Shown here: piece after piece, positions 9,094-16,592 of the stretch
How positions within the stretch are numbered: position 1 is the stretch's first letter
Layout of the letters: each line of letters begins with the position of its first letter
Assembly (NCBI GenBank): GCA_024234815.1
Contig: JACKNO010000003.1
Span: 558,001-622,000, forward strand
Origin: Pseudomonadales bacterium
GTDB lineage: Bacteria; Pseudomonadota; Gammaproteobacteria; Pseudomonadales; Halieaceae
Reading direction: 5' to 3'
Length of the DNA stretch: 64,000 nucleotides
The notes under the pieces: generated by a model
What the model saw: only the letters and a program-made list of their open reading frames with translations
Told to the model about the DNA's origin: nothing
Databases searched by the model: none
Made by a program: the position numbers and the translations under genes

Positions 9094-9849
9094 TCAGCTG
9101 CCCTTTACGAGCAGCAACATGGAGTGAGGGAAATCTATGTGGCGCTTCTCATCTGCCTCAATTTCCCGACTGGCCGTTTTCCGTGTGCGCAGGCTGGCCA
9201 GTGCCAGCGGCGGCGCGCCCATAACGAGTTCCGCAAAAACCGGTGTCGGGATACCACCCCCCAGGCCCAGCTCGCGCAACGCATTGCAGATAGCGGCTTC
9301 TTCGTTCGGCACCTGCCTGTACTTCCGCAATCCCAGAGGCCGGGCGTAACTCGCCACCAGAGGGCCGTGATGGCCAGTGTAATGCGCGACGAATTCCGCT
9401 TCACTGAGCTGGCTCAATCCACGCCCAAACCACAGCAGGCGCTGCCCCTTCGCGGGACCTTCAAGCAGCTGCCGCGGTTTCCCGACCAGGATGAAGGAGC
9501 GATCGACATCGAGACCGTAAAGCTCACAGCCCAACATCTTGCGCCATTGTATCCGCGCGGATTGATCCTTTAAGGAAGCACGCACAATCGTTTCATTGAG
9601 CTCCATGATCTCGACGGCATCAACTGGGCGCGCTGTTCCTCGCGCGCGTCGCAGAAACCTGTTAGCCAGCTTTCTCTCATGGCCGCTCACCCATTCGTAA
9701 TGGCAAACGCCGAGCGCCTCGCCATACTCGGCGACCGCGCCGCCCCTCGCGCGACCAACATCATCGAGGGCAGAGGCAGCGCCCGATGCAAAGAGCCCGT
9801 GCACCATTACCAAATCGGGTTTCATCAATTGTGAGGGCTGCGTCATCAT
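9094..9849 (-). CDS. EthD-domain protein
   Basis: 251-aa protein of the EthD type (alpha-beta barrel dimers). Two halves are visible. The first (about residues 10-115) begins DLVMVHGLFASG. The second (about 120-220) holds the characteristic L-S-x-x-E-F-x-x-H-Y-x-x-H-H-G-P-L-V and L-R-K-Y-R-Q-V segments. EthD proteins accompany oxidative degradation systems and may bind or isomerise small intermediates; no direct reaction is established for this subgroup. The gene follows the SDR gene by 5 bp, so the two are almost surely one operon. Confidence 0.7.
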   Translation of the reverse strand: MMTQPSQLMKPDLVMVHGLFASGAASALDDVGRARGGAVAEYGEALGVCHYEWVSGHERKLANRFLRRARGTARPVDAVEIMELNETIVRASLKDQSARIQWRKMLGCELYGLDVDRSFILVGKPRQLLEGPAKGQRLLWFGRGLSQLSEAEFVAHYTGHHGPLVASYARPLGLRKYRQVPNEEAAICNALRELGLGGGIPTPVFAELVMGAPPLALASLRTRKTASREIEADEKRHIDFPHSMLLLVKGS

Positions 9850-9854
9850 GCATT

Positions 9855-10664
9855 TCAGCCCGAGGTGGCACTACTGCGATTGGCCAGACGCAACAGCGCA
9901 AGTGTTCCCCTCGGGGTCAGTCTGGTAAGGAAATTCAACAAACGGGATTCGACACAGAAGACCAGCTTGAATCGCTTCTTCTCGACGCCGCGCAGAATCA
10001 GTTGTGCCGCCTTTTCAGCCGGCATTGCCATATGGAAGAACTTGAGCATCTTTCGTCGGTTCGATTCCTCCATGCGCGCCGCCTCAAGGATATTGGTGGC
10101 AACAGAGCCGGGATGGACACAGGTGATACCCACACTGGTTCCCGCCAGCTCGACATAGAGACACTCACTCAATCCCCGCACGGCAAACTTGGTTGGAGAA
10201 TAGGAGCTCTGGCCCTTCATTCCCGTAAGCCCTGCCATACTGGACATATTGACGATATGTGCCTCGTCCGCTTTCAACAGGTAGGGCAGGAAGAACTTGC
10301 AACCGTAGATGACGCCCCAGTAGTTGATCCCGGTAATCCAGTCCAGGTCGTCCATGGTTTGCTCAAGAAAACTGAGATTGACCGATACACCGGCATTATT
10401 GACCAGGAGATGCACCGCGCCGTGCTGCGCTATTACCTGCTCGGGCAGTGCCTCCATCTGGGCCCTGCAGGACACATCCACGATATGAACGCTGGCCTTG
10501 CTGCCAAGCGCTTCGACCTCCGCCTGCACGAGGGACAGGCGCCCCTCATCCACGTCAACCAGGGCGATATTTGTGCCGCGACCTGCCAATTCCAGGCTGA
10601 GCGCCCGGCCTATACCGCTTCCAGCGCCTGTTATTACCGCGACTCGACCCTTGAACCGTCTCAT
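9855..10664 (-). CDS. Short-chain dehydrogenase/reductase (SDR)
   Basis: Classical SDR of 269 aa using NAD(P)+ for alcohol/ketone interconversion. VAVITGAGSGIGRAL at residues 8-22 is the cofactor loop, VNNAGVSV is the conserved NNAG motif, and S-S-Y-S-P-T-K near residue 153 carries the catalytic Tyr and Lys, with the Ser in M-S-S-M-A-G. The ATG at 10664 is chosen because the SDR fold begins directly there; the 24-codon upstream extension shows no homologous features. Its C-terminal extension (RFKLVFCVESRLLNFLTRL) suggests a membrane-leaning acetoin/steroid-type SDR. It shares a 95-bp divergent promoter region with the hydrolase gene. Confidence 0.8.
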   Translation of the reverse strand: MRRFKGRVAVITGAGSGIGRALSLELAGRGTNIALVDVDEGRLSLVQAEVEALGSKASVHIVDVSCRAQMEALPEQVIAQHGAVHLLVNNAGVSVNLSFLEQTMDDLDWITGINYWGVIYGCKFFLPYLLKADEAHIVNMSSMAGLTGMKGQSSYSPTKFAVRGLSECLYVELAGTSVGITCVHPGSVATNILEAARMEESNRRKMLKFFHMAMPAEKAAQLILRGVEKKRFKLVFCVESRLLNFLTRLTPRGTLALLRLANRSSATSG

Positions 10665-10759
10665 AGTGCCTGTCCTGTAGTTGGGGCTATAGTCAAGATT
10701 GTAGGTTTTGCGTATGAAGTAAGCTAAAGCCCCCAATCATCTCACTGAGGAGAGTTGTT

Positions 10760-11596
10760 GTGGAGTACCCGACACGAAAAATGAAGATCAACGGCTTGTC
10801 CATGAACGTGCTGATCGCCGGGGAAGGAGAACCCGTACTGCTGGTACACGGCTTCCCCGACACGCATGAAGTATGGCGCAAGCAGATTCCGGTACTGATA
10901 GAGGCCGGTTACAGGGTGATCGCGCCGGATACCCGCGGCTGTGGTGAGTCCGAACCTCCTCCCGGGATATCAGGGTATAAGCGTGAGTTGCTGGTCGAGG
11001 ATTTACGCGCCTTGCTCGATGCGCTCGAGATCGACAAGGTCAAGCTGGTGGGCCACGACTGGGGCGCAGTGCAGGGTTGGCAGCTGACGCTCAAATATCC
11101 GGAGCGGATAGAGCGGTACATTCCATTGTCTGTAGGGCATCCAACAGCCTACAGTGGCGGAGGCATTGTACAGAAGTTAAGGGGCTGGTACGTGGTGATG
11201 TTCCAGATTCCGCGCTTTCCCGAGTGGCTTCTGACGGTCGGCGACTGGTGGGTTTTCCGAAAAATGACCGCATTCCCGGAGGAGTTCCCCCACTGGCGTG
11301 AAAATCTTTCCAAGCCCGGCCGACTCACCGCCGGCATCAACTACTATCGCGCCAATCTCGATTTGATCCTTCACCGGGATTGGGAAAAGACCACGGTGCC
11401 GGTGTACGGCATTGTCAGTACCGGCGATCGCTTCGTCACGGTAGAGCAGATGCGAGATTCTGCCAACTCTATGGATGCGCCTTTTGAGTACGTGGTAATA
11501 GAGGGCGCCAATCACTGGCTACAGTTACACCGGCCGGAAAAAGTTAATCCCGTGATTCTCAAATTCCTAAAAGCAGGCATACTCACAAAAATCTAA
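10760..11596 (+). CDS. Alpha/beta hydrolase, epoxide-hydrolase-like
   Basis: 278-aa alpha/beta hydrolase with HGFPD (oxyanion hole, residues 30-34) and G-H-D-W-G (Asp100 as nucleophile). An Asp nucleophile points to epoxide hydrolase or haloalkane dehalogenase chemistry rather than an esterase. A late GANHWLQLHRP supplies the catalytic His. A cap domain (residues 130-215, W/F-rich) lies between. The start is GTG at 10760, with GAGGAG 7 bases upstream. It is divergent from the SDR-EthD operon and 23 bp before the M20 peptidase gene, with which it is probably co-transcribed. An epoxide or lipid-derived substrate is a guess from context. Confidence 0.8.
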   Translation: MEYPTRKMKINGLSMNVLIAGEGEPVLLVHGFPDTHEVWRKQIPVLIEAGYRVIAPDTRGCGESEPPPGISGYKRELLVEDLRALLDALEIDKVKLVGHDWGAVQGWQLTLKYPERIERYIPLSVGHPTAYSGGGIVQKLRGWYVVMFQIPRFPEWLLTVGDWWVFRKMTAFPEEFPHWRENLSKPGRLTAGINYYRANLDLILHRDWEKTTVPVYGIVSTGDRFVTVEQMRDSANSMDAPFEYVVIEGANHWLQLHRPEKVNPVILKFLKAGILTKI

Positions 11597-11619
11597 TCCA
11601 GAAGAAGGCACCCAACCCC

Positions 11620-13017
11620 ATGCGCACCTTACTGCTTGTTTCACTCCTCCTGATCGGTTCACCCGCGCCGCCAGCACTGGCCGGCGACCACCCACTGGCC
11701 GAGGCGCAAACTCTTGACCTTGCCCAGCGCTCGATAGCGATCCGTTCGGTACGCGGGGACGACAATCAAACGGGGGAGGTTGCGAAGCTGTTTCGCGATG
11801 CCTTGATCGCGGGCGGGTGGCAGCCGGAAGACGTGGTCGTTGAACCGTTCGACGATACCGCCTTCCTGATCGCCACGTGGCCCGGCAGCGATCCTTCGCT
11901 AGGGCCGATCGTACTTTCGGCGCATATGGATGTGGTCGAGGCCAGGCCAGAAGACTGGGAGCGGGACCCCTTCACCCCAGTGATCGAGAATGGCTATCTG
12001 TTCGGTCGCGGGGCGAGTGACACCAAGTTCGACGCCGCCCTTGCGATTGCTTCAATGATAGAACTGCGACGCCAGGGTTTCACCCCCAGACGCAGCATCG
12101 TCATCGCCTATTCGGGCGACGAGGAAACCACCATGGCCACCTCGAAAATAATCGCGGAAAGGCTGAAGGACGCGCGCGTCGTGCTCAATGTCGACGGGGC
12201 ATCGGGCTCCTTCGACGAGACGACTGGCAAGCCTTTGTTCTGGAGCTGGCAGGGCGGTGAAAAGACCTATGTCGACTTCCAGCTCGAAACCACCAATCCA
12301 GGAGGGCACAGTTCCGCCCCGCGCGATGACAACGCCATCGCAGAGCTTGCGCAGGCGCTGGTGCGGATAGCAGCCTATCGTTTCAAACCGGAATTGAACG
12401 ACATTACCCGCGCCTATTTCGAGAACGCGGCGCCCCTTGAGACGAACCCAACCAAGGCGCAAGCCATGCGCGCATTCGCGGCCGACCCCACTAACGCGGA
12501 AGCTATCGCCGTGCTGCGCGCCGACCCGTATGAGATCGGCAAGATCGGAACGACGTGCGTTCCAACCATGGTGAGCGGCGGCCATGCGGAAAACGCACTG
12601 CCACAGCGAGCGACCGCCATCGTCAACTGCCGGTTGTTCCCGGGACACAGCATCACAGAGACCATGGCAGAGTTGGAGCAGGTGGCGGGTACACCCAAGG
12701 TGACTTTCTCCAACATCACCGGCGACGCATCGATCCAGGCACCGGCGTCGCCGCTGGACGAGGATCTGGTCACTTCGTTCGAAAAGGCGCTATTCAAGGC
12801 GTGGGGCGAGATGCCGGTAATCCCGATGCAGTCATCGGGCGCTTCGGATTCGATGTGGTATCGCGCAATCGGCGTACCGAGTTACGGTGCCAGCGGCACA
12901 TTCATCAAGGATTCGGATTCTTATGCCCACGGGCTGAACGAACGTATTTCTCTGTCCAACGTCGAGCCGGGAGTCGTCTACTACATTACATTAATGTCGG
13001 ATCTCGCCGCAAAATGA
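11620..13017 (+). CDS. Secreted M20 family metallopeptidase
   Basis: 465-aa zinc peptidase/amidohydrolase of the M20/M25/M40 group with a signal peptide (MRTLLLVSLLLIGSPAPPALA). Metal and catalytic motifs are in place: S-A-H-M-D-V-V near residue 105, G-R-G-A-S-D-T-K near 135 (bridging Asp), S-G-D-E-E-T-T near 167 (catalytic Glu pair), and S-Y-A-H-G near the C-terminus (last His). A dimerisation lid domain lies between (about 215-330). Relatives remove C-terminal or N-acyl amino acids in the periplasm. The ATG at 11620 begins the signal peptide. Confidence 0.85.
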   Translation: MRTLLLVSLLLIGSPAPPALAGDHPLAEAQTLDLAQRSIAIRSVRGDDNQTGEVAKLFRDALIAGGWQPEDVVVEPFDDTAFLIATWPGSDPSLGPIVLSAHMDVVEARPEDWERDPFTPVIENGYLFGRGASDTKFDAALAIASMIELRRQGFTPRRSIVIAYSGDEETTMATSKIIAERLKDARVVLNVDGASGSFDETTGKPLFWSWQGGEKTYVDFQLETTNPGGHSSAPRDDNAIAELAQALVRIAAYRFKPELNDITRAYFENAAPLETNPTKAQAMRAFAADPTNAEAIAVLRADPYEIGKIGTTCVPTMVSGGHAENALPQRATAIVNCRLFPGHSITETMAELEQVAGTPKVTFSNITGDASIQAPASPLDEDLVTSFEKALFKAWGEMPVIPMQSSGASDSMWYRAIGVPSYGASGTFIKDSDSYAHGLNERISLSNVEPGVVYYITLMSDLAAK

Positions 13018-13152
13018 CTACTCCCTGGGCATGCTCACGCAGTTCCATCTGCTTGAACATGCCCGTACTCGTTGAGCACCGGCATATCGGACAAGTGAAG
13101 GTGTCCCGCAGTACCTGGCCGTCAGGTTTAGCAAAAGAACACACCGGCCTGG

Positions 13153-13650
13153 TCAAAGCGGTACGCGCGCTCCCTCCAGTGTCAGGCAAATGGTGACAGC
13201 ATTTCCGCTCAGATCCTCCAGCTTGATGCGTGAGATGCCGCTGTATGAGTAACCGTCATCGGACAGGGTAATGTCACTGCGGCCATCAAGATTCGTACTC
13301 AGTAGCCCGTTGGTATCAAACCCGAGGGCCCTGGTGTGCGATGTGAATGTCCGCTTGCCGCTTTTTTCCCATGTGCCGAATCCGGTACTGCGCTCGGCGG
13401 GACCTGTCCGCGCGGCATAGTCATTCATCGTTCCGCCCTTGTTGAAGGTTTGCAGGATAGGAAATGGGTTCGGACCAAAAGGGACGACTTCCCCGGAAGT
13501 GCAATCTTCCGTTTCCCAGCGTGCCACCGCCTGCACCTCCCAGGCACCCTCGATGGTCTTGAATTTTTTGCCACCTCCCGCCGTCGCGATGTCGGTAAGC
13601 GGCAACAGGCAGATGGCGGTGCTACAGGCTATCAATGCTAACTTTTTCAT
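13153..13650 (-). CDS. Small secreted protein of unknown function
   Basis: 165 aa with a clear signal peptide (MKKLALIACSTAICLLPLTDIATA). The mature part begins I-E-G-A-W-E-V-Q and shows T-E-D-C-T-S-G, F-P-I-L-Q-T-F-N-K-G-G-T-M and G-F-G-T-W-E-K-S-G-K. This recurring pattern (GxW..., CxTG, F..GGT, GxWxxxG) is of a lipocalin-like secreted family I recognise only as uncharacterised. Two Cys (in EDCTSG and TICLTL) could form a disulfide in the periplasm. It is convergent with the M20 gene; an inverted repeat stands 42 bp upstream of its start. Confidence 0.6.
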   Translation of the reverse strand: MKKLALIACSTAICLLPLTDIATAGGGKKFKTIEGAWEVQAVARWETEDCTSGEVVPFGPNPFPILQTFNKGGTMNDYAARTGPAERSTGFGTWEKSGKRTFTSHTRALGFDTNGLLSTNLDGRSDITLSDDGYSYSGISRIKLEDLSGNAVTICLTLEGARVPL

Positions 13651-14220
13651 GGAATTCTCCTCGGATAGTTAAGAGCACAGCTCCAGTTTATTGCTCTCCC
13701 TGAAAGGGAGAGCACCGCACGGGTCGTAGCAGACAGAAAAGCAGAATTGCGCGCTGCGTGTGGTAGGAAACCGTTAATTATCCGTTACCTTTTTGTTACG
13801 GCTTTAAAATCATAGGGTTGCATCCAGTTTCGACTAGAGCGCTCGCCCGTCTGGAGGCTGTCAGCCACTGCGCCAGTTCGAATATGTGGCAGTCGGTCCA
13901 ATGCCGCGGCCGGGTGGCCCGGGGCAAATTGCCCTGCAGCGAAGGCTTGTGAGGTAGCCCTGATTGGAGGAAACTAGCCCAGTGGCTGCCCGCCGGGAGC
14001 AATGGTCCGCGACCCGACGAGCAGAGCTTCCGGGTAACTTTCGAGGTCACAATGAGTCCTCGGCGGATCAGCCAGGAGTGTCTTATGGCGAGGCAGATTC
14101 ATCAGGTCGCGGTTAAGCAGTCGCAGGACCCGGCCGCGCTTCTTCGGTCGATCCGCGATTACTGGCTGTCGGTATGCGCTGCATGCAGATCCGCGCCGGG
14201 CGCAGGTCGCTAGAGCCATC
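13651..14220. other. Intergenic region upstream of the winged-helix regulator
   Basis: 570 bases between divergent genes. Apart from the hairpin at 13692-13714 and an AT-rich, T-rich patch at 13770-13810 with two near-mirror GTTAC boxes, I see no gene with support; short minus-strand frames here have no start signal and no recognisable product. Confidence 0.35.
13692..13714. promoter_or_regulatory. Perfect inverted repeat upstream of secreted-protein gene
   Basis: TGCTCTCCC-TGAAA-GGGAGAGCA: 9-bp perfect arms with a 5-base loop, ending 42 bp upstream of the start at 13650. No T run follows on either strand, so it is not a typical terminator. An operator or 5'-leader hairpin are the alternatives. 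Confidence 0.4.
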
Positions 14221-15996
14221 ATGACCCGCTCGATTCAGTTTGGCGACTGGGTGTGGGACCCGAATACCCTGGAGCTTCACAATGGGTCGAACGTCGCGAC
14301 CCTCGAGCCGCGAGTCGCCCGGTTATTCGAGTACATGGTGGCGCACCAGGGCGAGTTACTCAGCCATGACCGTATAGTTGAAGCGGCCTGGGACGGACGT
14401 ATCGTTTCCGACGAGGCCGTGCGGCACGCGGTATTCAACCTGCGTCGGGCGCTGGCGGTGGATGGTGCCGGCAGCTACATCCGTACCATTCACAAGAAAG
14501 GATACATCGCCACATTTCCGGCTATCGAGATCCTGGAGCGGGGAGCGCGAACCCTATCCTCCCTTTCACCCCCTGATGCTCCTCCCGATGACACAGACAG
14601 TGCCGATTCAGTCGCGCGGCCGATCAATCGGCAGCTTGCGATCGACGCCCCGGCATCGCGTCGGCGGCTGCTGCCGGCGTTAGCGGGCACCGTCATACTG
14701 ATTGTCGCGGCAGTGCTCCTGTTGGCGACGCTCTCGGATCGCTTGCCGCCAGCCACCCGCACCGGGGCACCGGCAACCGGCTTGGCCACGATCGCGGTGC
14801 TGCCATTTGCTCACCCCGACGATGACGCGGACAGCGCAATCCTGGCCGATGGCCTGACGGAGGAGCTGATCGAGGCGCTGGCACGCAATCCCGGGTTGCG
14901 GGTCACGGCCCGCAACTCGGCCTTCCAGTTCAAGGGCCAGAACCCTGACCCGCGCGATGTCGGACGTCGTCTGGCTGTGCGCTACGCGCTGGAAGGCAAC
15001 GTCAGCCGCTCCGCACAGCAGCTGCGAATCCACGCCAGGCTGATCAATACGGAAACCGCCACGGAGCTATGGGATCAGACTTACAATCGAACTCTCGTCG
15101 ATTGGTTCAGCGTGGAACGGAACCTTGCCGCGGAAGTTGCGCAGACGCTACAGGCCGTTCTGCCCCGAGGTGACGCGGCAGTTGCAGCGCCGCGTGAAAC
15201 CACCAGCGCGGAGGCACATCTCGAGGTACTGCGCGCGCGCCGGCTGCTCGCCACTCGCTCCGTGGCCGATGCCGAACAGGCCATCGAGCACTTGCAACAG
15301 GCGCTTACCCTGGACCCGAACTATGCCCAGGCCTACGCCCGGCTCGCCGACGCCATACTGATCAAGGCGGAGTCCACCACCGGCCTGGAGGCTGCCCGCC
15401 CGGCAGTGGAACCGCTGCTGGAAAAGGCTCTGGCACTGGACCCCGGGCTCGGCGAGGCGTACGCGATGCGCTCGATGCTGACCGAAGACCCCGCAACAGC
15501 CGAGCGCGATCTGCAGCTCGGACTGGCGCTCAACCCCAGCTACGCCCGCGGTTATGAGTTGTTAGCGAATGTGCAGGTGAAATCCCTTAAACAGTTTGAA
15601 GCGGCCGTGCGCTCGATCGACACCGCCATCGCACTCGACCCACTGACACCGGGTAACTTCCATGCGAAGGCGGGCTTGATGATGGAAGTGGGCCGCTGGT
15701 CCGAAGCCGCCGAGCTGGAACACCGCGCACTCGAACTCAACCCGCAGTTCCGCGCGGCACTGCTGCGATTAAGCATGGTGGCGGTGTTTCGCGGCCATTT
15801 TGCCGAAGCAATCGATTATATGGAGCGGGCGGTGGCGCTCGACCCACGCGCCGTGCCGCTACGTACGCAGCTGGTAAGCCTGTACAATGCTATCGGTGAT
15901 TTCGACGCCGCGCTAGCGGTCGATAGCCCCCCCAATGCCCGGCCAGGGTGGCGCAACTGTGGGCAGCGGGAAACTTGCAACAACTCGCCGGGATGA
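14221..15996 (+). CDS. CadC-like winged-helix / TPR membrane regulator, frameshifted
   Basis: One-component regulator. Residues 1-100 form an OmpR/PhoB-type winged helix (V-W-D-P-N-T-L-E-L-H start, recognition region VSDEAVRHAVFNLRRAL, wing I-H-K-K-G-Y). One membrane helix lies at about 143-165. Beyond it is a periplasmic TolB/FlgO-like N-domain (IAVLPFAHPDDDAD..., E-L-I-E-A-L-A) and TPR repeats from about 320. The frame ends early after a run of seven C at 15927-15933. Sequence downstream in the next frame continues the TPR array, so one missing C accounts for the break. Restored, the protein would be about 790 aa. It may be a true pseudogene, a phase-variable tract, or a sequencing error. 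The receptor gene downstream is the likely target or partner. Confidence 0.75.
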   Translation: MTRSIQFGDWVWDPNTLELHNGSNVATLEPRVARLFEYMVAHQGELLSHDRIVEAAWDGRIVSDEAVRHAVFNLRRALAVDGAGSYIRTIHKKGYIATFPAIEILERGARTLSSLSPPDAPPDDTDSADSVARPINRQLAIDAPASRRRLLPALAGTVILIVAAVLLLATLSDRLPPATRTGAPATGLATIAVLPFAHPDDDADSAILADGLTEELIEALARNPGLRVTARNSAFQFKGQNPDPRDVGRRLAVRYALEGNVSRSAQQLRIHARLINTETATELWDQTYNRTLVDWFSVERNLAAEVAQTLQAVLPRGDAAVAAPRETTSAEAHLEVLRARRLLATRSVADAEQAIEHLQQALTLDPNYAQAYARLADAILIKAESTTGLEAARPAVEPLLEKALALDPGLGEAYAMRSMLTEDPATAERDLQLGLALNPSYARGYELLANVQVKSLKQFEAAVRSIDTAIALDPLTPGNFHAKAGLMMEVGRWSEAAELEHRALELNPQFRAALLRLSMVAVFRGHFAEAIDYMERAVALDPRAVPLRTQLVSLYNAIGDFDAALAVDSPPNARPGWRNCGQRETCNNSPG

Positions 15997-16592
15997 TATA
16001 CAGCGGGACCTTGGGCCCACCGGAACAGCTCATCCCCGAATTGTCGCAGGTTCTGCTGATACAGGCGCTGTCGGATCATGATTTTCAGCGAACCGAGGAA
16101 TTTTTTGCCGCCGCTTTTCCGTACGCCGATACCCTCCCGCCCGATGCGCTCAACTGGCGCCTGTACGCCTACGCCAACAGGGTGCAATTGCTCGCTGCGG
16201 CCGGTGATGTCTCCGAAGCGGCGAACCTGCGACAGAAACTGAACGACTGGATGGTCGACCTCGAGTCACGTTACCCCGCGTACACGAAACTGAATGACCA
16301 GGTCAGGGCCACACTACTGGCGCATGAAGGTCGCTACGAGGAAGCCTGCGCAGCACTAGAACGCAGCACAACGCCCGCCCCCGGCCCCCGGTGGATGATC
16401 GTCGTCAGCAACCCTGCTTTCGATAGCATGCACTCGACGCCGTGTTTCCAGTCTTTGCTGACCCGTTTCGAAGCGCATACCGCCCAGGAACGCGCCAGCG
16501 TCGCTGAGATGCGGCGCTCCGGCCAGATTCCCGATCGCTCGTCGCCGCGCACCGGCCACAGCGAGCGGGACCTCCCGAAACCGGAAGCATAA
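15948..16592 (+). CDS. C-terminal part of the frameshifted TPR regulator
   Basis: Helical, TPR-like sequence (AQLWAAGNLQQLAGMI..., L-P-E-L-S-Q-V-L-L-I-Q-A-L) continuous with the preceding gene after a one-base shift at the C7 tract. The frame is open back to a TAG at 15924, directly before the C run, and no Shine-Dalgarno sequence precedes the GTG at 15948, so this is probably not an independent gene. Its stop codon overlaps the ATG of the TonB-dependent receptor by one base (TAATG), which argues that it was translated as part of the regulator-receptor operon. Confidence 0.6.
   Translation: MAQLWAAGNLQQLAGMIYSGTLGPPEQLIPELSQVLLIQALSDHDFQRTEEFFAAAFPYADTLPPDALNWRLYAYANRVQLLAAAGDVSEAANLRQKLNDWMVDLESRYPAYTKLNDQVRATLLAHEGRYEEACAALERSTTPAPGPRWMIVVSNPAFDSMHSTPCFQSLLTRFEAHTAQERASVAEMRRSGQIPDRSSPRTGHSERDLPKPEA

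Noticed and set aside
12986..13189. 67-codon minus-strand frame with C-P-I-C-R-C
   Set aside because: The Cys run is suggestive of zinc binding, but the frame overlaps the M20 peptidase end, lacks a start signal and matches no known family.
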